Assembly: GCA_029168955.1 (NCBI GenBank)
Contig: JAPDOI010000445.1
Span: forward strand, 496,001 to 560,000
Origin: Aplectana chamaeleonis
Taxonomy: Eukaryota; Nematoda; Chromadorea; Rhabditida; Cosmocercidae
DNA length: 64,000 nt
Direction of reading: 5' to 3'
Positions 1 to 11,015 of this stretch are shown in pieces (the first letter of the stretch is position 1; each line of letters opens with the position of its first letter). Below the pieces are notes generated by a model that was not told the DNA's origin, did no database searches, and was given only the letters and a program-made list of their open reading frames with translations. The translations under genes and the position numbers were made by a program.

Positions 1-365
1 GAATAAGCCCACAAACTGCCGGTGAAGTCCAACACCCTTTACACGACGCTTTGAAAATTATCTGAAAGAATTTGATCCATTCAGCGTATTTCCTGAACCC
101 TTTGTGCTCTCACCTAAAAATGATCAAGGTTTTAAATCCTGCCCCGATGAGCCTTACGTCAATTGCTCAAGCCTCAGCGAGGAGGCGGTGGGGAATTCGG
201 TGTTCTTCCAGACAAGAGGACCCACACGAGCATGACACTGCAATACTAAAAATTGCTTTGACATGACCGCACGGTAGGTCACATCAACTGGCTTGAAGTT
301 TTGTAGTACGTATAGTCTGTTTCTCTACCTTCGAGCCGGTCGCTGCACGGCTCAGCAGGTTTACC
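1..365. other. Unclassified stretch
   Basis: I see no gene, element terminus or repeat I can name here. Short reading frames exist but show no domain or compositional signal of coding. Confidence 0.4.
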
Positions 366-395
366 ATGCGCGTCCTAATCTCGGCGTTTGTTATC

Positions 396-529
396 TATTT
401 CGCACTTTTTGCCGAATTTCGTCGAAAAGTGAGAGAAAAAGCGGCAAACGACAATCGAAAAAAATCGCCCGAAAACGGCCGGCAAACGGCGATCGGCAAC
501 CGGCAAACGGCAATTGCCGCACATCCCTG
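396..529. mobile_element. Right end of a hAT-like element with CGGCAAACGG repeats
   Basis: The stretch carries repeated CGGCAAACGGC-type words and ends, read on the minus strand, as CAGGGATGTGCGGCAATTG. A CAGGG terminus followed by closely spaced subterminal words is typical of hAT termini, and the start closely resembles the CAGGGCTGTGCG ends of the element at 13050-15097. The partner terminus was not found upstream, so this is a solo or truncated end. Confidence 0.4.
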
Positions 530-579
530 GCCGCAAACCAACTTGTTAGGACACATTTTGGATATATCGCTTATGGAAA

Positions 580-1185
580 ATTTTCATCCATTGGAAGTTG
601 TATAAGTGATCATTTGCAAGACACTTTCGTTACTACTTAAGATCAAGTTTGTTACTTTGTCGTGATAATAGTGAATCTTCAAAATAAAATTTCGAAAAAA
701 AAAGATTATGTTCTTCTCGACTGCATAAGTCTGAAGTTCGTTACAGCATAATAGGGCGGAGCCAGCGGAATCCTCTCTGTACGAATTTCGAAGTTTTAGC
801 CAATGATTTAATAGTAGCACAATACAGGAAATTTTCTGCTGAAAAGCGATTTATTTGTCAACTATCTAGTAATTTTTTTTGACTTGAGATTTTTTTTCAA
901 AAACAATTATTATAGGGAAATCATCGTTTGGTGATGAATAATTTCTTAATTTATTTTCTCTTTCGTCTTAATGAAAAAAATTACGCTCCATGTTTTTACT
1001 CAGTATTAATTTTCCCTATAGCGAAAATCAACACTTTAAATTTATCCTCCAGCACATCAGGGGCGTAGCCATCACTTTACTTGAGTTCCAACAGGCTCCG
1101 CAACATTTTGTCAGGCTTTCGTTATTGTTCACTTGCCTGAGCGAGCAGCATTCTTCAAGTTTTATCCCGAAAAAATCCCAATAGT
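580..1185 (+). repeat. Modular repeat, block P
   Basis: This block aligns by eye with 52220-52870, including the GGATATATCG start, the GGGCGGAGCCAGCGG core at about 754, the core GGGGCGTAGCC at about 1062, and the shared GAGCGAGCAGCATTCTTCAAG tail. It is interrupted downstream by the MITE at 1188. It contains two modules of the diverged higher-order repeat that underlies much of the window. No coding signal was seen. Confidence 0.7.
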
Positions 1186-1187
1186 TA

Positions 1188-1619
1188 AAGGCAGTGTTCA
1201 CGTTGGATATCGCACACGAGTTTACCCAAAAATGGGATTGCTTAGTGGTGAGGTAAATAATAGTGAAGAAACAGCGAAAAAAAAACGTTCAGAATAAGCT
1301 AAACTAACGGTTTCTAACGTTCAGGGCGTGGACGAGAATCATTGGTCCTGCTGACTACGCGCGCTAATGGCGAAATCTGCGCGAAACGATCAGGCTGGAC
1401 GCGGCAAAGTTGCTTGGCGATTCGCCATCAAAACGTGTGCGGCGCCACAAGCCCGTCCGAATGGGGGCGGACCGGGACAGGTAGGACAACTTTCAGAGCG
1501 GTTTTCGTCGACTTCTGGCCCGTTTTCACCGCTTTCTTCGACCTATCCTCGCCAGCATCTGCCAACTTAGTGTTTCACACTGAGACCTCGTGAACGCGAT
1601 TTATCGCAGACACTGAATT
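1188..1619. mobile_element. MITE, AAGGCAGTGTTCACG family (group II)
   Basis: The left terminus AAGGCAGTGTTCACG follows TA (1186-1187). The degenerate right terminus ends in CTGAATT before TA (1620-1621). The interior matches the reverse complement of 20838-21286, for example the CAAAACGTGTGCGGCGCCAC and GGGGCGGACCGGGACAGGTAGG stretches. No transposase reading frame is present. Confidence 0.75.
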
Positions 1620-1621
1620 TA

Positions 1622-1715
1622 GCGATTTTAGGGCCGACTCCCAAATTTCACCTCCGTTCCAGTTAAGGAGGGGCCAGCAATGTTCATTGGGTTCAAATTC
1701 TGACGCGACGCAAAA
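1622..1715 (+). repeat. Modular repeat, start of block Q
   Basis: This matches 40700-40800 and 52890-52980 (ATTTCACCTC, GGGGCCAGC, then TTCAAATTCTGA). It resumes the parent repeat after the MITE at 1188-1619 and is cut again by the palindrome at 1718. Confidence 0.65.
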
Positions 1716-1717
1716 TG

Positions 1718-1975
1718 CTGTGCTTCTCTGGGCCTAATTCCAGTCCGCAATTGCGTCTCGACACGCTTTGCGGCCGCACGCGCTCGAGACAGTCGATTTT
1801 CCAGCGCTAAAGCCGACTCGATGTGGCTCTTTATACAGTTTTCTGCAATTTTGTTCAGTTTCCAGTTTCCAAAACCCAGCTAGAGTCGGCTGCGGCGCTG
1901 GAAACTTTCCCGGTTCGAAAGCGCGCGGCCGCAAAGCGTGGGTTGCTATAGGCGGCGACCGGACCAAAATATCAA
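1718..1975. mobile_element. ~278-bp TA-targeting palindrome, copy A (degraded)
   Basis: Left end CTGTGCTTCTCTGGGCC, central GCGGCCGC arms and the GCCGACTCGATGTGGCT interior identify it as the family also found at 11016, 13235, 18070, 26624 and 53913. The right end has decayed past CGGACCGG. It is followed at 1984-2007 by a stray terminus of another MITE family (GGTTGGACTGTGCCTT), so two insertions or a recombination are merged here. Confidence 0.7.
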
Positions 1976-2007
1976 AAATTACTTCCGAGGTTGGACTGTG
2001 CCTTTGA

Positions 2008-2582
2008 GCAGCAACAATGTCACAATCTAGTCTTCAGTCCAGAAGGGCGGAGCTAACGGTTTACTTGGACTAAATTTCAACGCTTATCGGAAACAGGGCC
2101 AATCATAAACCACCATTAAACTCAGCTCGGAGGTCACTATATGGCGGCTATGAAACGAGGAATTTTTCTGAGGTGGAAGGATTTTCTCAACTAAAACTTT
2201 ATTTCGGAGTTCAATTCTTCAAAAAATATTTTGTGTCAAAATAGACGGGTAAAATCACATTTTCTCATTCGTTCGCCTCCTCCCTGTTCATTCGTAGAAG
2301 TTGTATTTTTTTCGTAAATTTCCCCGAATTCGTCTCTACGGGACCACAGCACTTCAAAGTCAGCCACATGTTCATTTGGGGCGGGGCTACGGGTTCACCC
2401 GAGTTCGAATTCGACCAGTTTTTTTTCTAAAGGTTTATGGTGAGATTCAGATGCGGAGCAATTAGGATTTTTCAAAATTTTTCTGGACATATTGCATTTC
2501 TCTTAAGATGATCCACCCCAAGTTTAGCCCCCAGACCACTTGGGGTGAGGCTTTCCGTTCATTTGGTTATTCCGCTTTAGGC
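2008..2582 (+). repeat. Modular repeat, blocks S and T
   Basis: Aligns with 42180-42800 and 16310-16715. It contains three cores: GGGCGGAGCTAACGG (~2045), GGGGCGGGGCTACGG (~2379) and GGGGTGAGGC (~2541). The second core is followed by GAGTTCGAATTC. It starts GCAGCAACAAT, directly after the stray MITE end, and the intact junction CCTAAAGCAGCAACAAT is at about 42192. Confidence 0.7.
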
Positions 2583-2583
2583 C

Positions 2584-2696
2584 AGAGTTATACTACTCGC
2601 GACAGGCGACCGCGACAGTGCATAAAAACATATCGATTTCGGGTCGATATGTATGGTAAACAGTGCGCCGCTGTCGCGGGTAGTATACTGTTCTCT
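2584..2696. repeat. Imperfect palindrome with CGCGACAG arms
   Basis: TATACTACTCGCGACAG on the left pairs with CTGTCGCGGGTAGTATA on the right, and the centre ACATATCGATTTCGG pairs with GGGTCGATATGT. It abuts a second palindrome at 2697. Both interrupt the modular repeat and are likely inserted fold-back elements. Confidence 0.6.
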
Positions 2697-2929
2697 TCCG
2701 CACTGCCGTTCAGTCCGCAAAGTGCGCGCTGATTGCGAAATCGAGCTGCGGCGCGGTCGCGAGTATCCTCAGACAGGGATGTGGGATCACCCGGGCAGTG
2801 GGATCACCCGGGCACCAAAGGCGAAAAGCGCCCGGGTGATCCTCCTTTTTTGTCTGAGGATGTTCACAACCACGCCACAGCACGATTTCGCAATCAGCGT
2901 GCACTTTGCGGACTGAACGGCAGTGCGGA
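2697..2929. repeat. Palindrome, TCCGCACTGCCG arms with a CACCCGGG centre
   Basis: TCCGCACTGCCGTTCAGTCC on the left pairs with GGACTGAACGGCAGTGCGGA on the right. GATTGCGAAATCG pairs with CGATTTCGCAATC, and CCTCAGACA with TGTCTGAGG. The centre repeats GGGATCACCCGGGCA twice. It has the structure of a fold-back MITE and no reading frame of note. Confidence 0.65.
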
Positions 2930-2935
2930 GGTGAA

Positions 2936-3295
2936 CTGTAACTACGGCCGTATGCTCTGAGTATTAATCACAACAACTCGTCTAAATTAGAATTTATGGC
3001 AGCAATGAAACGGTAAATTTTCAGAGCTAAAAATAGTCTCTCAACTAACGCCTCATTTGGGATTTTCGTTTTTGAAAAAAATATTCTGTTTGAAAAAAGG
3101 TCTTCGTACATAATCATTTCGTATTTTTGTGTGTTCAGTTTATCCATCGCTCCCAGTAAGGCGACATTTATACTATTCTCGCAGGAGCGATTTTTCTTCT
3201 CAAAATATCAGCACTCCAATTTTAGCTCCTACTCCATTTGGGGCGTGGCCACCAGTCAGGTTACTGCACGAGGTGTGGGTCGGCCAGTTTTGCTC
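2936..3295 (+). repeat. Modular repeat, block U
   Basis: Matches 18350-18740 and 42800-43088, including TTTATGGC(A/C)GCA, the TGAAAAAAATATTCTG region, the CAGGAGCGATTTTTCTTCTC stretch and the core GGGGCGTGGCCACCAG. No gene was seen. Confidence 0.65.
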
Positions 3296-3362
3296 AGACC
3301 CCCCCCAGGAACGTTAGTAGGTCAATTTTTGAGAGTTTTCTCCCACCTCATCAAGAGCTGAT

Positions 3363-3972
3363 CTCAGGAATTCCTGATAAAGTTACATGCGATTTTAGAA
3401 CTCCAAACATGTTGCCTGCGACTTATCTTCACAACTTTAGCTTACATGTGACCCTTCAACAAAGGAAGTATGTTGCGCGGTGCGAGTTGACTTACACGTG
3501 ACATAAAGTAGTGATCTGTAACTTAAATGTGTTATTTTATCGCACATGTAATTTAACTCGGGGCAAGCTGTTTCCTAGGGAGGTATACGACGCACTCTCG
3601 AGCCAGCATGATAGCGTCGTCGGTTCAATTACCCAAGTTTAAGGTACTTCCCCGACACACCGTCTGGAGGTGCCGCCTAGCCGCTGGCGGGTCCCGGCGT
3701 GCTCGACGAGCATGCCGCGTGTCGGTGCGCTGACTGCGCCGCATGTCGGCGCCGGCCGCGCTGCGCGTGGGTGTCAGGTAACATGCAGCAGCAGTGCAAG
3801 TTAGTGGCAATGTTGTGTGTTATTGGTGCAACTTACATGCTGCTTTAATTTAAAATCTGGTAAAGTTACACGTAACATTGCTTCAAGCTACCTGTAAGCT
3901 CGAAGTAAGTTGCGTGAAGCCATCGTGCAATTTGCATTAAAGTTTCGGGTAACTTGTTCAGAAATTCCTGAG
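3363..3972. mobile_element. TIR element CTCAGGAATTCCTGA with ACTTACATG words
   Basis: Left end CTCAGGAATTCCTGATAAAG is mirrored at the right by TTGTTCAGAAATTCCTGAG. The interior is rich in dispersed ACTTACATGTGAC/GTTACATG words on both strands and has a GC-rich insert at about 3590-3790. No transposase was seen. The superfamily is not assigned because the target duplication is unclear. Confidence 0.5.
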
Positions 3973-4046
3973 ATGCGTTCAAGCAGTCTATTCAGCAGGT
4001 TTACATACCTCTAACGTTTCAGAATTTCAAGCGTGATTTATTTACA

Positions 4047-4372
4047 AAGTATACCAACTTTGACCGTCTAAAATGGACGCTCAAGGGCGGTACAGTATAC
4101 GGGATCACACCTTACTCAGGGGTAGTCCCACCGGAAGTCGACAATTTTGAAAACTAGGAGTCACGAGAGTAGGATATTTGAGTCGAGCGTAGTTGACTTA
4201 CTCGGTATGCTCACTTTCAACGTCCAACATGGATGCTGAACACAGCTACAGTAAAAAGCCGCACACTTTTCTCAGGTGTGGTCCCGCCAAAAAGGAACAT
4301 TTTTGAAATTTAGGTGTAACGAGAGTAGGATATTTGAGCCCAGCGTGGTCGATTCACCTCCAAGATTTGTTT
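4047..4372. repeat. Two diverged ~156-bp tandem copies
   Basis: The string CGAGAGTAGGATATTTGAG occurs at 4163 and 4319, 156 bases apart. The surrounding sequence aligns (CTCAGGGGTAGTCCC against CTCAGGTGTGGTCCC). No coding signal was seen. Confidence 0.6.
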
Positions 4373-4672
4373 TGAACATCTCAGACAGGGTACGGCGCGG
4401 GATGTGGATATCCACAGAGGGGGCCTGAGCTGCGTAGGGATGGAAGAGAGGGGGGTCTGAGTTCTACTGGGAGATCAACTGGACCATTCTTGATATTTTT
4501 AAGGGTTCATCTTCGAACTTTGCATCTTTTTTCAAAATGTATCGTTCATATTCTTCAAATTTTACAACAATAAAACACCAACTAGCGCTCCTGGGGAGGG
4601 TCCGAGAAAATCGGCGAAAGTTCGACCAAGTAACGCTTCTAGGGGGGGGGGTCCTAGAAAATCGCCAAAATT

Positions 4673-4695
4673 GTGGTGCGCGCGAAGCGCGCACC
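4673..4695. repeat. Hairpin with GCGCGAAGCGC core
   Basis: A GC-rich hairpin closes on GAA and is followed by AGATTTGG. The same arrangement occurs at 55281-55303 with one compensated base-pair change in the stem. See findings. Confidence 0.6.
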
Positions 4696-4709
4696 AGATT
4701 TGGTTTTGA

Positions 4710-5180
4710 ATTGGCCATGCGCGCGACCCGTTTTTCAAAATCTCAATTCAGAGTGAACGAAGAAATTAGCTCCAAATTGCATTGAAGAGAGCGCAAAAAG
4801 TTGGTGTAGTAACCCAAAAAATGGTTTGGAATGGTTCACTGGTTTTCGAGTAAAAAGTGAAAGACCGCGCGGTTTTGTTGTTAATCTCCTTTTCTTTTTT
4901 CAGACGGCGTTCACGATCTTGCGGGTACACTTAAAATTGAGCTAGGGAGCTCATTTTTGGACAGGAGGCTGGAAATGAATGCAGGTCGCTCCTATTCCAT
5001 TTCGAACTCGATACCTCAACTTTGAAGGGTACCTCAAAATCGTGGGTTTACATACTAAATTAGCCGTGGAGCACGAAAACTGCTTCTTTCTGCTACGACT
5101 GTGGAGATCGTGGTGGGTGGGTGAATCTGCAGCCAACCAACACAGGTCGTCGGAGGTAAGTACTGAACTTGTCAGAATTC
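4710..5180. other. Unclassified stretch
   Basis: Nothing recognisable. There are short overlapping reading frames on both strands only, with no repeat partner noticed in the window. Confidence 0.4.
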
Positions 5181-5189
5181 GTACTCATG

Positions 5190-5512
5190 ACGCGTCATCG
5201 ATCGATAATCAATATTATCGATTTTGGCGCTTTCTGCACTAAATGCGGCCAGTAGTAGTGATTACTGAAGGGATTGGTTTTCTTGGTTGGGAAATTTTGC
5301 TAATCAGTCATTATCGATAAAACCAATCAATAATATTGATTTTTTCGCCCGTTGCACAAAATGCCGCAATGCTTTTTTATTGTTCACTTTTTTGGGAAAT
5401 TTTCTCATCATGCAAGATCAAATATTAATGAAGTCACTTGTTTGGAAACTCTTCTCATCAGGCAAGAACAAATATTAATGATCAATATATCGAGCTCTCA
5501 CATGTTGCACAA
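5190..5512. repeat. Three diverged copies of an ATATTGATTTTTnGC...GCACAAAATGC unit
   Basis: Related strings recur at about 5210 (ATTATCGATTTTGGCGC then TGCACTAAATGCGG), 5330 (AATATTGATTTTTTCGCCC then TGCACAAAATGCCG) and 5480 (CAATATATCGAGCTC then TGCACAAAATGCGG). The spacing is irregular. Confidence 0.4.
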
Positions 5513-5680
5513 AATGCGGGATTGAGTTGTATTTTTTATGGTTTTGGGTCATAAGTTTAAAAAAATTGTACTTATACGGCAATACCGTTTGTTAGATGTT
5601 TCATCATTCCAAAATGGAAATTTCTGAGCAATATTGAAGTCAGAAAGGGAACCTTCGGGAAAATATGTGGAATTTCTGAA

Positions 5681-6176
5681 AATTTAGCTTCCTGGCAAAA
5701 GTAACGATTTGGTAATGGTGAAAAAAAGTTTCAAAAATACCTTGAAATATCTTAGAAATGATTTGGCGTAAAATAGCCTGGAGTAATAAAAAAGCTAGGA
5801 AATGAAGTGAAATAACCAAAAATGCGATTTGGTGGTCGATCATTTCACAAGCTTCTCCGTTAAACTTATCAAAACGAAATCAAGCGCGCAACGAAAACAT
5901 TAAGCCATTTTTGAAAGCTGTAATAAGGAAATCAGCATAGGTCAAGCTAGGTGAACTCTATTCCATATCGTGCTTGATTTCGTTTTGATAAGTTTAGCGG
6001 AGAAGCTTGTGAAATGATCGACCACCAAATCGCATTTTTGGTTATTTCACTTCATTTCCTAGCTTTTTTATTACTCCAGGCTATTTTACGCCAAATCATT
6101 TCTAAGATATTTCAAGGTATTTTTGAAACTTTTTTTCACCATTACCAAATCGTTACTTTTGCCAGGAAGCTAAATT
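5681..6176. repeat. 205-bp near-perfect inverted repeat with 86-bp loop
   Basis: Arms 5681-5885 and 5972-6176 are equal in length and reverse-complementary with one mismatch that I could find (CCGTTAAAC against CCGCTAAAC). The same peptide starting MIDHQIAFL is therefore encoded on both strands; it is an artefact of the duplication. A more diverged relative of one arm lies at about 10470-10750. If transcribed, it would fold into a long hairpin RNA. Confidence 0.85.
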
Positions 6177-6179
6177 TAG

Positions 6180-6545
6180 CTCTTGGAAGGGGCTCTGAGA
6201 AAAATTGGCCTTGTCCACACCTCGTGTTGAACCCTGATCTCAGATGAACGCCGAAGGCCGCTACACAGACAGCGGGAGACGATTAAAAATCGACCAAGTC
6301 CTTAAAAAAGTAGGTTTTTTGAACGTTGTAAGTTAAGTGCTGAACGAGTTATTTGGAAAAATCCTGGCTTCAAGAAACTAGACTTTATACTCTATCGTTT
6401 CAAACTTTCCTCACCCATGGAGCAAGGCTTTGAATAAAATTTACTAGGTTTGGGTTCTTCTTTGAACTGCACTGAGGGCCCACAGCTGGGCCCACACTCA
6501 AGTACTGAGAAAACCCGATAAATATTGCAGAACCCACATCAGGAA
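6180..6545. other. Unclassified stretch between hairpin and modular repeat
   Basis: No gene or element was recognised. Confidence 0.35.
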
Positions 6546-6549
6546 AATT

Positions 6550-8050
6550 TTCCCTGTGCCCATGTGGGCGGGGTTAACTGTTCACTTGGTTCAGATTTCG
6601 ATGCTATTGCCCAATATTGATGAACAACGAGCTAACTTCGTCCGGAACTGATTTTTTGGCAGTATTCAAATGGGAGTTTCCTAGAGCACAGCTCAATTAC
6701 CTAACTGAAACTGAATTTTAGTTTTGCGTTCTCAAAAATAAACCTTTTGGTAACAAAAGGTCTTTGTAATGAATCCTTCTGTATTTTCTCTGTGTTTGAA
6801 GGCATCGTACGCGCAGAAAACCGTATATTATTTTTTCATGTTTTTTGTGTAGCTTGGCCTCTCTATTGAACGGAAATATCGAAGGGGCCCCTGACAAACC
6901 TTCATTCGTAAAGAAAAATCAATGGGAACACATTGTAAATACGTGCCTTAGCTATTTTTCATGTTGCCTTACGGTCGCACCAACATTCTAGGAAAAAGTG
7001 CTAGATGACTGGTGAGAATTGGTGGCGGATCCTCATCTTTGACGCCTTCCAACCTCATTGCCCAACGTTTTTGCTGCGCCAAAGTTTACCAGTGTGGTCT
7101 ACCGGGCTCAATCATTAAATTCAGTCTGAAAAATGAAAATTGATTTCCAGCGCGAACGATGCCTTTAATCTGTTTAACCGTTCCAGTAGGAACCTTATTT
7201 CAAAATCCACACAAAAACGTATTCCTTCGCAGAATATCAGCTTTCCAAAGTTAGCTTCCAGTCCAGTTGAGGCGTGGCCGCGAACTCACCCGAGTCAAAA
7301 TTCCATATTATCAAGCTCCTGAAAATTTCACCCACAAAGTGTCGCGAAATATTAGATTATATCTGGAATTTTCCCTTTAGCAGTGCAGAGGTGGGATATC
7401 TTCACACAGTGAAGCATTTCTCAGTTTAAATTTTACTTCGAGTTTACGTTTTTTTTCAGAAGTAGTATCCAGGGCAAAAAAACTCAGGATCATCTCTTAT
7501 TCCGCGCTCAATTCAATTTTTCGGCGGGCTGATTAGCATTGTCCAAAAAAAAAACCTTTTCTTCAAATTCTACATCGCTGCAGGACCCCAAAATTAGTCA
7601 TCAGACCAGTAGGGGCGGAGCCAGCAGATCCCAGCAGCTTTGAATTTTGGTGTTAACAAATCAACTCAAGATTCTTCTCATGATAGTACTGACTTGGCTT
7701 TCTCTTTTCCTCGTTCCATAGGAGCTTTGGAGCTATTAATTTTCTAGCAAAAAAGAATTTTTCTGATGAAGTTTTTGTTCATACTTCTGGGTCTATGATT
7801 GTTTAATGAGCGTGGCTCCCATGAGGATTTATTAATCTTTTTTCTTCCCGACTCCCAACTTGTATCTTCAAACGGTGAACTCCATTCATTCAGTTTTGCA
7901 CAAAAATAAAATACATAGATTTATTGCTGAAACATTCCTAAATCAGTTCCGGAAGTTTGCCTCCGACATGTCAAAGGCTGATTGCAAGACTGAAGCAAAC
8001 TTTATTTTCTGGAGATATTCTGCAAATATTGAAAAAGCCTCTAGAAACGT
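6550..8050 (+). repeat. Modular repeat, blocks W-X-Y-Z
   Basis: W (6550-6750) matches 50490-50650 and, inverted, 9590-9760. X and Y (to about 7620) match 50650-51142. Z (7640-8050) matches 51690-52140. Cores lie near 6567 (GGGCGGGGTTAAC), 7266 (AGGCGTGGCC) and 7610 (GGGGCGGAGCCAGC). The order is kept in the second copy, which supports one long parent unit. Confidence 0.7.
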
Positions 8051-8054
8051 CATA

Positions 8055-8825
8055 AGAACGCCTGCGCATTTTAGAGTCAAAAACGACCCACGATGCCGCT
8101 ACATGAGTAAAAAGTTGGCCCCGTCCCTGTATCTGCTCGCCCCCTGTGATTGAATCCTTCTCCAAAACAGGGTGCTGGACCATCCCCCACCATCAGCGAC
8201 TTTTGTGGGTGGTACAATGACTACAATAAGTAGACTACATACATCGACAACGGTGGGAATGGCCCAGCACTCCTATTTTCGAGGGGGACACGAATAAAGG
8301 ATCGGGCAGATACAGGGGCGAGGCCAACTTCTTACTCATGTAGCGGCATTGTGTGTCGTTTTTGACGCTTCAAAACTACATTAGTGGGGTCGTACGGGCC
8401 CTAGAAGAGCCCTCACGAAGTTGGAAGAGTTGAAAACGAGTTAAAATGACCGTATTTGAGCCGTATTGAATCACAAAATCATCCTTTCTCCGCCCATCGA
8501 TACGGGCTCCGCCCCTCAATTCAAATGTTCGATGTTCCATTACGGTCATTTTAGCTCATTTTTTACGCTTCTAACGTCGTGAGCGTTCCAGAAAGGGCCG
8601 CACGAGTACATTAGCGTCGTTATCCCGACAAATTTGTCGCTAGCTCAGCTATTTCAGCTAGTGCGATACAACTCGTCCACTTCTGGGCCAATATAGAACG
8701 AACCGTTATATCCTCATTTCAGTTGTTTTTTTTTCGGTTTTTTCGTTATCTCTGAATATTAACAGCTTCCGACCTTCGATTCATTCCATAAAAGTGATAT
8801 CATTCTCGAGCGTGTATGCTGCCTT
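8055..8825. mobile_element. Fold-back MITE (group VI), left-truncated, with nested palindrome
   Basis: The internal mirror GTCAAAAACGACCCACGATG / GTGTGTCGTTTTTGACGC and the GTGCTGG...CCAGCAC centre match the complete copy at 38995-39468. The right end TCGAGCGTGTATGCTGCCTT is intact, while the left end starts inside the element at the module boundary. A separate inverted repeat at about 8385-8618 (AAAATGACCGTA against TACGGTCATTTT) is nested in the right half. Confidence 0.65.
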
Positions 8826-8827
8826 TA

Positions 8828-9277
8828 AAGGCAGTGTTCACGATAAATTTCACTTACGATATCTCCACGGTTTACGGAAGGACTGTTGGCCTACAATTCA
8901 AGGCATGCCTGAAAAGGGCAAGAAAGACGCGTTTTTGAGCAAAAATAGGCCCTTTCTTGTTCACGTTGATTTTTGAGCGTGGAGGAATTGAGCGCTAGAA
9001 GGATGATACCTATCAGTGCAAAGAAGCGATCAGCTCACTTATCAGCACTTCCTTCACTTGATCACTCCTGTAATCTGAGTCTTCATTTGTTCATTCCGAG
9101 GGGGCGGATCTGGGGCACCTGGCGTGTCTGGGGCACCAAAACGCTTGTTCGCAGCCGTTATTTTGCCGCTCCTGGCTCGTTTTCTACCGTTCTTTCGACA
9201 CTGGGAGCCTAGGATCCTTCTCGCCTATCATTTCACTGTGGAAAGTCAACGAGGTTGATCATCGTGAACGCCGCCTT
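8828..9277. mobile_element. 450-bp MITE sharing a TA with its left neighbour
   Basis: AAGGCAGTGTTCACGATAAA starts directly after the single TA (8826-8827) that also closes the preceding element. The right end is ATCGTGAACGCCGCCTT before TA (9278-9279). No transposase is present. Confidence 0.75.
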
Positions 9278-9279
9278 TA

Positions 9280-9572
9280 ATAAAAACAGTTGAACTATGA
9301 AAGAAAGCACTTCAGTCAATGTCTTTGACTATATGAGTACATAAATACTTGAAATTCGAATTCAAGCCAGCTGATTTTCTTGATGGTAGAGATTATCGTA
9401 GCCGATGATGTGAAGTGGGCTCGTCCACCATCAAAAGACAAGAAAGTTCAGGCTTCTAATTTGGCCCCTTTTTTCACGATTTTTTCTCATACATAGGTCC
9501 TACTACTCGGAACCCAGAAAAGACTTTAGAGATGAATAGAAGACAAGCATATGTGATCGCGACCACTGCATT
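9280..9572. mobile_element. Group IV MITE, left-truncated
   Basis: From ATAAAAACAGTTGAA to GATCGCGACCACTGCATT it aligns with 28100-28408 of the full-length copy. The left half is missing and the copy abuts the TA end of the MITE at 8828-9277. Confidence 0.65.
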
Positions 9573-9579
9573 TGAGAAC

Positions 9580-10440
9580 GCAAAACCAAGATTCAGTTTT
9601 AGTTAGGTAATTGAGCTCTGCTCTATTGAACTCCCATTTCAATACTGCCAAAAAAACCGTTCCAAACGAAGTTAGTTCGTTGTTCATCAATATTAGGCAA
9701 TAGCACCGAAATCTGAATCAAGTGAACAGGTAGCCCCGCCCATAGGGTCCTGAATACTAAACTCGGGATAGACCAGCTTTAGAGGAACTCAAAACGACTA
9801 GAATTTTCTCTGAACAACCCTGACTTCTCCGCAATAAAAAGTGACATGAATCGGCATTTCACCTTGAACCCTATTCAGTAAAAACTGAGAAGTTTCAAAT
9901 CTCAAACAAGTTGTTGACTGAATTATGTTTTGCTTTCCCGTTTTTGGATAACAGTTGGATTTTCTCAGATGTTTCTAGCGTTCAGGTAGGCCTCTCAGAA
10001 GTTGCAATACTTTTCAATTGGAATTCGAACTCATGATAACGGGTAAACCCACCCCAACTGGACATGAGGCCGATTTTGAAGCGTTGTGATTCGGTAAAGA
10101 CAAACTGAGAAATTCAGGGAAATGTTCATTGGTACGATTAAACAGTTAGATGACGAAAAAATGAGAGAATGTAATTTCGCGATCAGTGATGAAGCCTATT
10201 TTTGCAAATACAAATGAAGGACGGAACCCCAAATCGAGAATTGTGAAATGAAAAAACGCCCTCAGCTCACAAAAATTCCCTGTTTCATAGATGCCATATA
10301 ATGACCTCCGAGCTCACTACACTGATACATTATCCATTTCAACCTTTTCTATAGGCCTCGAAATCAAATCCAAGTAAACTGGTGGCTCCGCCCACTTGGA
10401 CTGAAGAATTTGCGAATTGTTGCTGCTTTGGGAAAAATCA
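9580..10440 (-). repeat. Modular repeat, inverted copy
   Basis: Reads as the reverse complement of 6550-6750 (TTCATCAATATTAGGCAATAG) and further on of 2008-2230 (TAGATGCCATATAATGACCTC). Cores appear as AGCCCCGCCC (~9733) and GCTCCGCCC (~10386). This shows that pieces of the parent repeat occur in both orientations. Confidence 0.6.
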
Positions 10441-10469
10441 GCTTTTTATTCAAAAAATTTCCTTACCGC

Positions 10470-10750
10470 TAGAACAATTACAGCTAATTTCTAAGAATTT
10501 AGCTATCAGGCAAAAGTTTATATGTGGTACCGTCGTAGTAAGTAGAAACTGAAAATGAAAAAAGTCGAAAAATGGTTTGGTTTTTTTCATAAAATGATTT
10601 GACGCAGAATGACCTAAGGTAATGAAAAAGCTGGTGAATATCGAGAAATATTCAGAAAAAAAAGCGGTTTGGCTGCCAATCATAGACCAACTAGCGATAA
10701 GTAGTGACAGACGAGGAATAGGATTTCACAAGTTTCTCCGTTAAACTTAT
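10470..10750. repeat. Diverged relative of the 5681-6176 arm
   Basis: Shares AATTTAGCTATCAGGCAAAAG, AAAATGATTTGACGCAGAAT and TTTCTCCGTTAAACTTATC patterns with the arm at 5681-5885, at clearly lower identity. It is not itself an inverted repeat. Confidence 0.45.
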
Positions 10751-11015
10751 CATAGCAGGCACGGTATGGATTGGAACATTTCTTTTACCTATGTACATTC
10801 GATTCTATTCGTTATTCGTACCCCGAAAAACGGGGTATTCTAATCTATTCGATATTCGGCCTTTTTCTCCAGAGCATAATCACATTACGTACAACTGTAT
10901 GAAAATTGATTCCCAGAGAATATGAGGTGATGTGGAAAGACGGCGGCTTCTTCTGTAATGGCATCGTCGACCACCTGCTATAGGAGCGCGTCCACCGCCA
11001 AAGCGCAACAGGCTA

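Noticed and set aside
2373..2412. tRNA gene or Pol III B box at GAGTTCGAATTC
   Set aside because: The string resembles a B box but no cloverleaf, anticodon arm or A box fits around it, and it recurs in every module core.
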